A stretch of DNA of 64,000 nt from Methylobacter tundripaludum (GCF_002934365.1 NZ_PTIY01000001.1:248001-312000); one strand, 5' to 3'; positions 54,191 to 62,697 are shown, numbered from the stretch's first letter. The notes: generated by a model from the letters alone, not told the origin. Numbers and translations are program-made.

Positions 54191-55083
54191 GACAATAAGG
54201 CTCCGGCGGCCAAAAGGCCTAGAACGATCAGATTAATGCCTGTTTTCATTTGCAATGCCTGCGTTAATGCAGACTTGTCGACCGGATTAAGGGCTAAACC
54301 CAGCGTCGGCTTATGTTTGATTTGGCCGTGGTAACTGGCATCGCCGCCCAACGCAACGCCCAAGGCTCCGGCCATTGCCGCGATCGGGTAACCGGCATTG
54401 GGACTTTCCAGTTTGTTGCCGTCGCGCCGTAAACATTGCCAGACGCGTTGTTTATCTTTTGCCAATGCGACAATCAGCAACGCGGTCAGCCGGGCGGGAA
54501 TGTAGTTGGCTATATCGTCCACTATCGCCGCCGTTTTGCCGAAATAAAAATAGCGTTCGGTTTTATAGGCAATCATCGAATCCATCGTATTGATGGCTTT
54601 ATACACGGCAATCCCAGGCAAACCGAACAACAGCAGATAAAACAGCGGCGCGATAACGCCGTCGCTGAGATTTTCCGCCCAGGTTTCCAGTCCCGCTTTA
54701 TAAACTTCGGTTTCGGTCATGTCTTGGGTATCGCGGCTGACCAGATAGCTTAGCGCCTGCTTGGGCTGCTCGGCGGTCAACAGCGCGGCGACGCTTTCAT
54801 GCAGCATATTCATCGCAAGTCCTGTCGAGGCAAGCACCGCCAAAACCGTCAGCGACAGCCAATCCGGCAAGAAGCCGCACAGATAAGCCACAGCGATGCT
54901 TATCAATAGGGTTAATTTTATTAAACCGACCACCAATAGCGCGCCGGGCAAAATCCGGTCGCTGTAAAAACGGCGCTCAAACGCATTGATAAAATCACCC
55001 ATCAATACCACCGGGTGCTTGCAGGGAAGTTCGCCAAAAATCATATCGACAAAATACGCCAAGGCCGCTAATTCAAAAAACAT
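54187..55083 (-). CDS. cbiB: Adenosylcobinamide-phosphate synthase (CbiB/CobD family)
   Basis: A 298-residue membrane protein with about five hydrophobic segments. Family patterns: GELPCKHPVVLMGDFINAFE at the N-terminus and DGVIAPLFYLLLFGLPGIAV followed by INTMDSMIAYKTERY. It attaches (R)-1-amino-2-propanol phosphate to adenosylcobyric acid. It is coupled to cobU and lies downstream of cobQ across a repeat-containing 157-bp gap. Confidence 0.94.
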   Translation of the reverse strand: MFFELAALAYFVDMIFGELPCKHPVVLMGDFINAFERRFYSDRILPGALLVVGLIKLTLLISIAVAYLCGFLPDWLSLTVLAVLASTGLAMNMLHESVAALLTAEQPKQALSYLVSRDTQDMTETEVYKAGLETWAENLSDGVIAPLFYLLLFGLPGIAVYKAINTMDSMIAYKTERYFYFGKTAAIVDDIANYIPARLTALLIVALAKDKQRVWQCLRRDGNKLESPNAGYPIAAMAGALGVALGGDASYHGQIKHKPTLGLALNPVDKSALTQALQMKTGINLIVLGLLAAGALLS

Positions 55084-55118
55084 CGTAACATCTCATGCCT
55101 TTGCTTAACATTAAACGG

Positions 55119-55193
55119 CCAAAGCAAGCTTTGGACTCCAAAAAATACAGATGCCGGAGTTCAAAGCTTGCTTTGCCTACATGGATGTAGGTA
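55119..55193. repeat. Inverted repeat of the CCAAAGCAAGCTTTGG family
   Basis: CCAAAGCAAGCTTTGG (55119-55134) is answered by CAAAGCTTGCTTTG (55162-55175), and GCCTACATGGATGTAGGTA follows. A second copy of the first part is at 57775-57825, and a degenerate copy of the GCCTAC dyad is at 9122. Located between cbiB and cobQ. Confidence 0.85.
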
Positions 55194-55240
55194 AGGGGCG
55201 TGAGCAGGAGCGGAAGCTTTGAACTTTGTGATTCTAAGCA

Positions 55241-56641
55241 TCAGTCCGCCTGTAACGCCTGCAAAATGGCCGCTATATCCAGGCGTTCCGCGACCATATC
55301 GGCAAAGCCCTGTATTTCGGCCTCGCGGTAATGCGCATAGGTATAGCCTCGATACTGCGGATTAATGGCTTTGAAATAATCGGTACGAAACTCATCGTGA
55401 TCGAAAATCCCATGCACATGGGTTCCTGAGCACAAGCCGCCCTGATAATACAGCGGATACTTGTCCATGCGTCCGCAATGGATTTCATAGCCGCTGATCT
55501 CGGCGTATGAAAACAGCGGATACTGTCCGCGTGTGAGTATTTTCGGGCTTTGATAAATCACCGTATCGTCGATAAAGCTCAAGCCTGTTTCCACAATCGC
55601 AGTTTCATGTTCAATCGCATCAGGGTCGTGCAAGCTCCGGCACAGCATTTGATAGCCGCCGCAGATGCCGAATACCGGCTTATTGAAACGCAAAATCTCC
55701 TCGAACAGGCCCTGCTTTTTCAGCCATTGCAAATCGCGGATCACGGTCTTGCTGCCCGGCAACAGCACCATATCGAAGCTTTCCAGCGGGCGGTGGGCGT
55801 GGATCAGCTCGACATAAAGCTCGGGGTCGCCCATCAGCACATCGAGATCGTTGTAATTGCTCAGGCCCGGATAGGCGATAACGGCAACGCGGATTTTGGC
55901 GTCGTCCAGGCGCTGACGGTAATTACGCAGCGACTGGGAGTCTTCCATGTCGATGTTCAGCGGCTTAAACGGCAGCACGCCTAAAACCGGAACGCCGAAG
56001 CGCTCGGTGATGATCTTTTCGCCCTCGTCGAAAAAACGCCGGTCGCCGCGAAACTTGTTGATCACCACCCCGATCAGGTTGCTGCGCATGACCGGATCCA
56101 TCAGCTCCAAGGTGCCGTAAATCGACGCAAATACGCCGCCGCGCTCGATGTCCGCGACCAGGATATTTTTGCTGTTGAAACTGTTGGCGACAAAGGTATT
56201 GGACAAATCCTTGTTCAGCAAATTCAACTCGACCGGCGAGCCTGCGCCTTCCGCAACTATCAGGTCATAGTCCTGCTGTAATAATGAAAAGGCCTGTTTG
56301 ACCTGATCTTTCAATCTGTCGATTTCGGCATAATAGGCCGCAATCGACTGGTTTTGATAAACCAGCCCGTTCACGACCACCTGCACCGAACCGTTGCCGT
56401 GCGATTTAAGCAGCACCGGGTTGAACAGGTAACTCGGCTCGACGCGCGCGGCTTCCGCTTGCAGGCACTGCGCCCTGGAAATCTCCCGTCCTTCCTTGGT
56501 GACCGCTGAATTATTGGAGACGTTTTGCGCCTTGAACGGTGCGACCTTCAAGCCTTGGTCGGCGAAAATCCGGCACAAGGCCATGACCAGCGTGGTTTTG
56601 CCCGCATCTGAACTGGTGCCGAAGACGGCTAATGGTTTCAT
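55241..56641 (-). CDS. cobQ: Adenosylcobyric acid synthase (glutamine-hydrolysing)
   Basis: A 466-residue enzyme; the N-terminal dethiobiotin-synthetase-like ATPase (AVFGTSSDAGKTTLVMALCR, FKAQNVSNNSAVT, VAEGAGSPVELNL) is followed by a class I glutamine amidotransferase domain with the catalytic cysteine in PVFGICGGYQMLCR and a histidine in THVHGIFDHDEFR. It amidates b, d, e and g carboxylates of adenosylcobyrinic acid a,c-diamide. The length is slightly short of many homologues but all motifs are present. Confidence 0.96.
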   Translation of the reverse strand: MKPLAVFGTSSDAGKTTLVMALCRIFADQGLKVAPFKAQNVSNNSAVTKEGREISRAQCLQAEAARVEPSYLFNPVLLKSHGNGSVQVVVNGLVYQNQSIAAYYAEIDRLKDQVKQAFSLLQQDYDLIVAEGAGSPVELNLLNKDLSNTFVANSFNSKNILVADIERGGVFASIYGTLELMDPVMRSNLIGVVINKFRGDRRFFDEGEKIITERFGVPVLGVLPFKPLNIDMEDSQSLRNYRQRLDDAKIRVAVIAYPGLSNYNDLDVLMGDPELYVELIHAHRPLESFDMVLLPGSKTVIRDLQWLKKQGLFEEILRFNKPVFGICGGYQMLCRSLHDPDAIEHETAIVETGLSFIDDTVIYQSPKILTRGQYPLFSYAEISGYEIHCGRMDKYPLYYQGGLCSGTHVHGIFDHDEFRTDYFKAINPQYRGYTYAHYREAEIQGFADMVAERLDIAAILQALQAD

Positions 56642-56667
56642 CGTTGTTTACTTAAAATGTTTTTATG

Positions 56668-56730
56668 CACCACGAAGGGCATGAAGAACATGAAGTTTAT
56701 TTCTTCGTGTTCTTCATGCCCTTCGTGGTG
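56668..56730. repeat. Second copy of the ACCAYGAAGG inverted repeat family
   Basis: CACCACGAAGGGCATGAAG... and ...CTTCATGCCCTTCGTGGTG form a 63-bp hairpin between cobQ and the cobD-type gene, followed on the plus strand by AGTTTTTTATTT. Same length and core as 46832-46894. Confidence 0.85.
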
Positions 56731-56736
56731 AGTTTT

Positions 56737-57756
56737 TTATTTATTAATGTTTTTAAAACTATGGGCAAGCCGGGCTATGGCGAGTTCATCCTTGACCGCA
56801 AAACGCACATGGCTTTCATCCAGGCCCTCAAAATTGTCGCAGACGCGGATTAAAATCCGCGACGGCTCCAGTTGTTCCTGCAACTGATAACCGCTGCCGC
56901 CGTCCGCCAAGCGCGCCAGCAGAAAATTGGCCTGGCCCGGATAAATCTTATCGAACAAACCGGAGTTTTGCAGGGCATGATGCAGCAAGTCGCGCAAATG
57001 CGCGGTCTGCCGACGGGTCCGTTCGATGAACGCGGTATTTGCCAGCGCCTGCCGCATATAGGCCATGTCGAGGCTGGATAATTTCCATGCCGGTTCAAAG
57101 CGCTGCAATTCCTTTATCGCCGCCGTCACCGCCAGAATAAAGCCGATGCGGATACCGGCGCAGCCGTAGAATTTGCTCAGCGATTTGATCAGATAAAGCT
57201 TAGCGTAATGCGCGGTGTATTCTGCAACCGAATCGGCTTGGCTAAAGTCCAGGAACGACTCATCGATGATGATCGTGCAGTCTGCCGCCTGCCATTTTGC
57301 CAACAAGTCCCGCAACTCATAAAGCCGGCCGTCCGGCGTGGACGGGTTAACAAAAATCACCGTGCTGTGTTGCGGAATATCCGCCATTATTTGACCGAAC
57401 CGGTCAATGTTATGCACCTTGCAGCCCAGCTCCCCGGCGATATGCGCATATTCGCCGTACAACGGCGTATATAACACCAGGTCTTTCGGCTGCAAGCCGC
57501 GCAGCAGGGCGAAGATAGCCGCGCTCGCACCGTTAAACAGTTCCAGATCAACGCCCGCAGGAACCGGGTAGCGCTGATTGATCGCCTGTTTTAGCTGCCC
57601 GTAATCGGGGTCGGCATAAGGCGTAAGCTGAACGCCTTGCAAGCAACTTAAATCGACCGGCTGCTCCGGGTTGATGTTGGCCGAAAAATCCAGCACCTGT
57701 TCCGGCAGGCAGCCGAGTCGCCGGGCGAATCGGTAAATATTGCCGCCGTGGTTCAT
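56737..57756 (-). CDS. cobD: Threonine-phosphate decarboxylase (CobD-type aminotransferase fold)
   Basis: A 339-residue PLP enzyme of aminotransferase class I/II: MNHGGNIYRFARRLG at the N-terminus, VLDFSANINP, LFNGASAAIFALLRGL, FVNPSTPDGRL and the PLP lysine in YLIKSLSKFYGCAGIRIGF. It makes aminopropanol O-phosphate for the cobalamin nucleotide loop. I start at the ATG at 57754-57756; the frame continues upstream into a dispersed repeat, which is unlikely to be coding. Confidence 0.9.
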   Translation of the reverse strand: MNHGGNIYRFARRLGCLPEQVLDFSANINPEQPVDLSCLQGVQLTPYADPDYGQLKQAINQRYPVPAGVDLELFNGASAAIFALLRGLQPKDLVLYTPLYGEYAHIAGELGCKVHNIDRFGQIMADIPQHSTVIFVNPSTPDGRLYELRDLLAKWQAADCTIIIDESFLDFSQADSVAEYTAHYAKLYLIKSLSKFYGCAGIRIGFILAVTAAIKELQRFEPAWKLSSLDMAYMRQALANTAFIERTRRQTAHLRDLLHHALQNSGLFDKIYPGQANFLLARLADGGSGYQLQEQLEPSRILIRVCDNFEGLDESHVRFAVKDELAIARLAHSFKNINK

Positions 57757-57774
57757 CGATAACTTAAGTATCTG

Positions 57775-57825
57775 CCAAAGCAAGCTTTGGACGACTCCAG
57801 GCATCGGAGTACAAAGCTTGCTTTG
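57775..57825. repeat. Second copy of the CCAAAGCAAGCTTTGG inverted repeat
   Basis: CCAAAGCAAGCTTTGG (57775-57790) is followed by GACTCC-AGGCATC-GGAGT and CAAAGCTTGCTTTG (57812-57825). It lies between cobD and cobC and nearly matches the copy at 55119, including the GGAGT words. Confidence 0.85.
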
Positions 57826-57847
57826 TAATAGCTACGAGCGTGGTCCA

Positions 57848-58411
57848 TTATAAATTGATGTATTCGATGTAAAGATAATCGTCGGCACGGCGCATTTTAT
57901 GCACGGAACCCGAATCGATCCGCAGTTGGAATGAATTGGCCAGCGGCAGATTCAAGGCGCGCGCCAGCAAGGCGCGAATAACGCCCGCATGGGTTATCAC
58001 CAAAACCTGCTTTGCTTCGGTGGCTAACAAATCCTGCCAAAAGCTGTCCGCACGCTGATACAAGTCTTCGAAGTTTTCGCCGTTAGGCGGCGCTCCGGTC
58101 ACAAAGTTATCCATCCAATGCTGCAAAGCATCGGCCTCGATGTCGTCGAAACGCTTGCCCTCCCAGTCGCCGAAATCAAGTTCCTGCAAGCGCGCATCGG
58201 TGGTCACCGTGTCGGAAAAGGTCTCGGCCAATTGCAGGCAACGCGTTAACGGGCTGCTGAAAATCTTGCAGTCATCGTCAAACTCCGGCAGTTTATCATG
58301 CAGGTTCGCCATCTCATCCTCAAAGCCGGCCGCCAGGGCCACATCGCTTTGACCGTAACACAGCCCCGGATCGGCAGCCGTCTGGGTGTGGCGAATTAAA
58401 TAAATATCCAT
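57848..58411 (-). CDS. cobC: Alpha-ribazole phosphatase (histidine phosphatase family)
   Basis: A 187-residue phosphoglycerate-mutase-like phosphatase: MDIYLIRHTQTAADPGLCYG with the catalytic histidine, SSPLTRCLQLAE, LQELDFGDWEGKRFDDIE and VLVITHAGVIRALLA with the second histidine. It dephosphorylates alpha-ribazole phosphate or adenosylcobalamin phosphate. I start at MDIYLIRHT inside the cobS end; a 49-codon upstream extension overlaps cobS in another frame and is not credible. Confidence 0.93.
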   Translation of the reverse strand: MDIYLIRHTQTAADPGLCYGQSDVALAAGFEDEMANLHDKLPEFDDDCKIFSSPLTRCLQLAETFSDTVTTDARLQELDFGDWEGKRFDDIEADALQHWMDNFVTGAPPNGENFEDLYQRADSFWQDLLATEAKQVLVITHAGVIRALLARALNLPLANSFQLRIDSGSVHKMRRADDYLYIEYINL

Positions 58412-59139
58412 AAGGCACTCACGCTTAAGTAAAAAACAGTTTCGGCGACTTGCTGGCTCGCGCCCAGGCAATCGCCGGTATAGCCGCCGATACGGCGGTA
58501 AAAATAATGTCCAAGCAGCACGCTGACAAGCAATACCGGAATGATTGCCAGCGCGCATAAAACCGGCAACAACGCCAATGGCAATAACGCGGTCACGGCG
58601 GCAAAAGCCAACTCCCGGAAATTGGGTCGATAAACCGCGCCCGAGGCTTTGCTCTGATGTTCGCGCGCGTATTGGTAACGCCGCATCAGCAACAGCGGCG
58701 GCAACCGGCTGATGCTGTGCCCGGCCAGCAACACAGAAGGTACAGCGGCGGGCATTTCGATTAACACACTGATCTTCAGCAACAGCATCAACAGCAGCCC
58801 GAGAACGCCATAAACCCCGATATGGGAATCTTTCATGATCTCCAGAATGCGCTGTTTATCCATGCCGCCGCCGAAACCGTCACAGACATCGGCAAAGCCG
58901 TCTTCATGCAACGCGCCGGTCAGCAAAATACCGGCGATTAGCGCCAGGATCACCGCCGTGGCTTGCGGCCAAACTGAATCCGCCAGGTAAAATACCAACG
59001 CGCAGACGCCGCCAACCAGCCAGCCGACCAAAGGCAAGTAGACCGCCGCCTGAGGCAGCTGCTTGTAATCCAGAATTTGAGGATGCGGCAGGCGGGTGTA
59101 GAAGCTGAGGGCTAATAGGAACAGTTTTAGATGGCGCAT
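58396..59139 (-). CDS. cobS: Adenosylcobinamide-GDP ribazoletransferase (cobalamin synthase)
   Basis: A 247-residue membrane enzyme with about six hydrophobic segments and the CobS motifs FYTRLPHPQ at the N-terminus, TGALHEDGFADVCDGFGGGM with the metal-binding aspartates, MKDSHIGVYGVLGLLL, and GYTGDCLGASQQVAET near the C-terminus. It joins alpha-ribazole to adenosylcobinamide-GDP. Its 3-prime end overlaps cobC by 16 bases. Confidence 0.95.
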   Translation of the reverse strand: MRHLKLFLLALSFYTRLPHPQILDYKQLPQAAVYLPLVGWLVGGVCALVFYLADSVWPQATAVILALIAGILLTGALHEDGFADVCDGFGGGMDKQRILEIMKDSHIGVYGVLGLLLMLLLKISVLIEMPAAVPSVLLAGHSISRLPPLLLMRRYQYAREHQSKASGAVYRPNFRELAFAAVTALLPLALLPVLCALAIIPVLLVSVLLGHYFYRRIGGYTGDCLGASQQVAETVFYLSVSALWIFI

Positions 59140-59144
59140 GGTTG

Positions 59145-59435
59145 TTATGCTCTATCTATCCAATAATCAGGTTTTCGATGTAAATGCGCCACAGCGATAA
59201 CAATAATTTTATCGGCATCTATGCCATATAAAATTCCATAAGGGAATCGTTTAACCAAGCAACGCCTTACATTTTTTTCAATCAAAATATAAGATTCTGG
59301 ATAGGTAGCAATTCTCCTAATTGCCGCATCAAATTCATTTAAAAACTGTACGCCTAAATCTTTCTGTTGAGCTTCATACCATTCAAACGCTTGATCCAGT
59401 TCAGTCTGTGCGGACTCAAGGAATTCTATTTTCAT
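59145..59435 (-). CDS. ParE/RelE-family toxin
   Basis: A 96-residue basic protein of the ParE/RelE superfamily: FLESAQTELDQAFEWYEAQQ at the N-terminus, FLNEFDAAIRRIATYPESY and the C-terminal KRFPYGILYGIDADKIIVIA strand. ParE members poison DNA gyrase and RelE members cleave mRNA; the two are not separable by eye. The start overlaps the antitoxin stop by four bases. It sits 5 bp upstream of cobS. Confidence 0.9.
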   Translation of the reverse strand: MKIEFLESAQTELDQAFEWYEAQQKDLGVQFLNEFDAAIRRIATYPESYILIEKNVRRCLVKRFPYGILYGIDADKIIVIAVAHLHRKPDYWIDRA

Positions 59436-59644
59436 TTGTATTTTTGCATAACCGCTTCGTAGCTTACTGTTTTCTGCTCACCCGCTTTATAGGCCTTCCA
59501 TCTTTTTTGTGCTTCTTCACGCCAGATAGCATCGATTTCCGGATTGGGTGTATCCAAATCGGCAAGTAATAATTCTGCTAAACGTAATTTTTCTAATGGG
59601 GGTAAATGGCTAACCTGTTGGTAAAGCTCTTGGCTGCTAAGCAT
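59432..59644 (-). CDS. Addiction-module antitoxin (TIGR02574 type)
   Basis: A 70-residue antitoxin: YQQVSHLPPLEKLRLAELLL and the signature IDAIWREEAQKRWKAYKAGE, which is the TIGR02574/CopG-like addiction-module component. It precedes and overlaps the toxin gene, as in most type II pairs. Here the pair lies between cobT and cobS, in the cob transcription direction. Confidence 0.9.
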   Translation of the reverse strand: MLSSQELYQQVSHLPPLEKLRLAELLLADLDTPNPEIDAIWREEAQKRWKAYKAGEQKTVSYEAVMQKYK

Positions 59645-59692
59645 GGTTGTATCTCCGAGAGTTTAAAAAGATGAATACGGCTTTAACCGATT

Positions 59693-60739
59693 TTAATGAT
59701 CAACCCCAGCCTCGGCAAACGTAGCCATCTCGTTCAAAAATACGACCGCCGACTTCACCAGCGGGTAGGCCAACGCAATGCCGGAACCTTCGCCCAAGCG
59801 CAGTTCAAGATCCAGCAAGGCTTTTGCCTTGAACTGATGCAATAAAGTCTGATGGCCCTGCTCATTGGAAACGTGGCTGAACACGCAATAATCCAGCACA
59901 TGAGGATGCAGCCTACCGGCGACTAACAGCGCTGTACCGGCAATAAAGCCATCGACTAAAATAAGCATGCCCAGTTCGGCGGCTTTTAGATAGGCGCCGA
60001 CCATCATCGCAACTTCAAAACCGCCGAACGTCGCCAACACGTCTAAAGGCGCCGTTGCGCCTCTATGCTGGTTTAACGCCCGCTGCAATATCGTTACCTT
60101 ATGTTGCAACTGCCTGTCGTTTAAGCCGGTGCCTCGGCCTACGCAGCGCACTAACGACAGGCCGGTCAAACGGTGCATCAGCAGTGCCGCGGATGAGGTG
60201 TTGCCGATGCCCATTTCGCCAAAGCCGATGCAGTTACAGCCGCCTTGATGTTGCCGCAGAACCTGATCCGCACCCGCTTGCAGGGCTTTGCCGCATTCTT
60301 CGGCGGTCATCGCAGGATCGGTTAAAAAGTTTTGGGTGCCTTTGCCGATTTTTGCATCGATCAGTTTTGGGTGGCTGTTCAAATCGGCATTGACGCCCGC
60401 ATCGACAATCAATAGTTCTATATCGTGTTGCCGCGCCAAAACGCTGATCGCCGCCCCCCCGGCCAAAAAATTGGCGATCATTTGCGCAGTAACGGCTTGC
60501 GGGTAAGCGCTGACTCCGGCTTCAACAATGCCGTGGTCTCCGGCAAAAATGAGGATGCACGGTTTATTTAAACTCGGTTTCAGGCTGTTTTGACAGCGTC
60601 CGATCTGTAACGCCAAAGATTCGAGTTGCCCCAGGGAACCCAGCGGCTTGGTTTTCTGGTCGATTTTGCTTTGCAAGGCAGCGCTAAGCGTTGATTTGAG
60701 CGGGGGTATCACAAAATTTAACGGCACGGTGTATTCCAA
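59693..60739 (-). CDS. cobT: Nicotinate-nucleotide--dimethylbenzimidazole phosphoribosyltransferase
   Basis: A 348-residue enzyme that makes alpha-ribazole phosphate from nicotinate mononucleotide and dimethylbenzimidazole. Motifs: KPLGSLGQLESLALQIGR near the N-terminus, FAGDHGIVEAGVSAYPQ, GFGEMGIGNTSSAALLMH and the C-terminal GSGIALAYPLVKSAVVFLNE with the catalytic glutamate near MATFAEAGV. Its start overlaps the bluB end by 22 bases. Confidence 0.96.
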   Translation of the reverse strand: MEYTVPLNFVIPPLKSTLSAALQSKIDQKTKPLGSLGQLESLALQIGRCQNSLKPSLNKPCILIFAGDHGIVEAGVSAYPQAVTAQMIANFLAGGAAISVLARQHDIELLIVDAGVNADLNSHPKLIDAKIGKGTQNFLTDPAMTAEECGKALQAGADQVLRQHQGGCNCIGFGEMGIGNTSSAALLMHRLTGLSLVRCVGRGTGLNDRQLQHKVTILQRALNQHRGATAPLDVLATFGGFEVAMMVGAYLKAAELGMLILVDGFIAGTALLVAGRLHPHVLDYCVFSHVSNEQGHQTLLHQFKAKALLDLELRLGEGSGIALAYPLVKSAVVFLNEMATFAEAGVDH

Positions 60740-61371
60740 ACGTTTTCAAATAATAAATCTTTAAGGTCTTTACGATCCGCCCATTGCTCTTGTTCCAGCA
60801 TCGGTCTGTCGTAGAATTTCTCGACATGCCCCAAACATAAAACCGCGAACGGCTGGCTGTCTTCGGGCATGCGTAACAAGGTTTTCAAGGCTTCCGGTTC
60901 GAACATCGACACCCAGCCCAAGCCTATACCCTCGGCCCTGGCTGCGAGCCACATGTTTTGTATCGCGCAGGACAATGACGCCAGATCCATTTCCGGCAGG
61001 GTGCGGCGGCCGAATATATAATGCTCCCGCTGATCACACAAGGCCGCAACCAGCACTTCCGGGCATTCCAGTATACCCTCCACTTTCAGCTTCATAAACT
61101 CGTCTTCGCGTTCGTCCAAAGCCTTGGCGGTCAGGATGCGTTCCTGCTCAACCAATGCATGTATGGCTTTCCGAAGCTCAGGACAACTGATGCGCATAAA
61201 CCGCCAAGGCTGCATAAAACCGACGCTGGGCGCGTGATGCGCGGCATCAAGCAGGCGGAGTAACAACTCGGGATCGATTGGGTCGGGCAAAAAATGGCGC
61301 ATATCGCGGCGCTCATAAATGGCGCGATAGACGGCGGCGCATTCCGCGTCAGAGTATCGATTTTGGGTCAT
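60718..61371 (-). CDS. bluB: 5,6-dimethylbenzimidazole synthase
   Basis: A 217-residue nitroreductase-fold enzyme: YRAIYERRDMRHFLPDPID, HHAPSVGFMQPWRFMRI and GIGLGWVSMFEPEALKTLLR, the BluB pattern. It destroys reduced FMN with oxygen to make dimethylbenzimidazole, so synthesis is aerobic. I start at MTQNRYSDAE; the longer frame runs into the dispersed repeat at 61378-61425. With cobT it shows the cell makes the native lower ligand of B12. Confidence 0.95.
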   Translation of the reverse strand: MTQNRYSDAECAAVYRAIYERRDMRHFLPDPIDPELLLRLLDAAHHAPSVGFMQPWRFMRISCPELRKAIHALVEQERILTAKALDEREDEFMKLKVEGILECPEVLVAALCDQREHYIFGRRTLPEMDLASLSCAIQNMWLAARAEGIGLGWVSMFEPEALKTLLRMPEDSQPFAVLCLGHVEKFYDRPMLEQEQWADRKDLKDLLFENVWNTPCR

Positions 61372-61377
61372 GTTATA

Positions 61378-61425
61378 GGCGAAAGGCGAAGGGCAAAAGC
61401 GTTTTTTCACCCTTCGCCTTTCGCC
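61378..61425. repeat. Perfect 16-bp inverted repeat (GGCGAAAGGCGAAGGG)
   Basis: GGCGAAAGGCGAAGGG (61378-61393) and its exact inverse (61410-61425) flank a 16-base loop. It lies between bluB and the reductase gene. It is the cleanest hairpin copy of the family expanded at 1353-1443. Confidence 0.92.
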
Positions 61426-61433
61426 TGATTGTA

Positions 61434-62447
61434 TCAAACATTATAAGGGTGGACCGCCTCAAAACCATGCACTTTGGCTTTGGTGGTAAAAACCGGCGGA
61501 GTCCAGCCGTCCTGTTTTTGTCCGGCCAGAAATTCCGCCAACCACAAAGCCTGACTGCGTATCGGCAAAATGAAGGCGTAGAGTTTTCCGTTCGGCAACT
61601 CGGCCACATCGCCCAGCGCGTAAATGGATTCGTCGCTGGTCTGCAAATAGGGGGTGACCTTGATGCCGCGGCCTGTCTCGAGGCCTGCAAGCTCAGCCAA
61701 TTCGGTGCGCGGTTTGAATCCGCAGGCGACGATCAACCCGTCGAACTCTGCCGTCACCTCGGTTCTTACGCAAACTTTATCCTCCTCTTTGATAAATTCC
61801 TGCACAGCCTGATTCAGTAACACCTTCACGCCGGAATCCTGCAACACCTTAAGCAACAAAGCCGAATCTTCGGCCGCCAATTGGCGTTCCATTAGCCGAT
61901 CCACCGCATGAAACAGCGTAACCTTATCGCCTGCCGCCGCCAAATCGGACGCCACTTCGCAACCGATCAAGCCGCCGCCGACAATCGCCCAGTCAGGCCG
62001 TTGGTTTTGACTTAAAAAACCCTGCCGGAATTTACGCAAGGCCTTCAAATCGACCAAGCTGTTCAGGCTGAAAAACAGCTTTTCATACAGCCTGAACGGA
62101 GGCGGAATAAACGCGGACGAACCCGGCGCAAGAATCAGTTTATCGTATTGCAGCTCTTTTTCCTGGCAGGAGCCGTTAATCGCAATGGATTTGCCGACGC
62201 GATTAATGGCCGTCACTTCTACGCCGCACAGCACATTGATGTTGTTTTCGCGCAGCTTATCAAAGGGTTTCAGGATGATGGATTGCTCAATATCGGCCTT
62301 GCTAAAACCGCGGGACAGCAGCGGCCTGGAATAATAGCCGTCATGCTCCCTGGTTACCAGCGTAATGTCATCGTCGGCCGATAATGCGCGGTACTTCTCG
62401 GCAAAACTGACACCGGCCACGCCCGAGCCGATTATAACGATATGCAT
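61434..62447 (-). CDS. FAD-dependent NAD(P)H:rubredoxin reductase-like protein
   Basis: A 337-residue two-Rossmann flavoprotein. FAD motif HIVIIGSGVAGVSFAEKYRA at the N-terminus, LVTREHDGYYSRPLLSRGFS, the NAD(P) motif WAIVGGGLIGCEVASDLAA near residue 155, and the second FAD motif SDESIYALGDVAELPNG. A rubredoxin gene lies immediately upstream (23 bp), so reduction of rubredoxin is the likely job. It may also serve other small redox partners. Confidence 0.9.
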   Translation of the reverse strand: MHIVIIGSGVAGVSFAEKYRALSADDDITLVTREHDGYYSRPLLSRGFSKADIEQSIILKPFDKLRENNINVLCGVEVTAINRVGKSIAINGSCQEKELQYDKLILAPGSSAFIPPPFRLYEKLFFSLNSLVDLKALRKFRQGFLSQNQRPDWAIVGGGLIGCEVASDLAAAGDKVTLFHAVDRLMERQLAAEDSALLLKVLQDSGVKVLLNQAVQEFIKEEDKVCVRTEVTAEFDGLIVACGFKPRTELAELAGLETGRGIKVTPYLQTSDESIYALGDVAELPNGKLYAFILPIRSQALWLAEFLAGQKQDGWTPPVFTTKAKVHGFEAVHPYNV

Positions 62448-62469
62448 ACTGTGCTCCGGTAAGGGTCGA

Positions 62470-62640
62470 TTAGCCTAGCAAATCATATTCGCTTTTATCC
62501 ACACCGCATTCTGGGCAGCGCCAATCGTCGGGAATATCTTTCCATAAAGTGCCCGGCGCAATGCCTGAATCAGGATCGCCTTCCGCTTCATCGTAAATAT
62601 GGCCGCAAACGCCGCACTGGTATTTTTTGTAATCAGACAT
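62470..62640 (-). CDS. Rubredoxin
   Basis: A 56-residue protein with both iron-binding pairs: [11 protein letters not shown] and [13 protein letters not shown], plus the invariant [11 protein letters not shown] and WKDIPDDW. It starts at the ATG at 62638-62640, preceded by GAGGAATAATT. It is a one-iron electron carrier, and the reductase gene 23 bp downstream probably supplies its electrons. The acceptor is unknown; no alkane hydroxylase is in the window. Confidence 0.95.
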   Translation of the reverse strand: MSDYKKYQCGVCGHIYDEAEGDPDSGIAPGTLWKDIPDDWRCPECGVDKSEYDLLG

Positions 62641-62697
62641 AATTATTCCTCGGTAATGTTTAAGGTGCGCCTGACTTTAACAGGTCTAGGCTAATTT

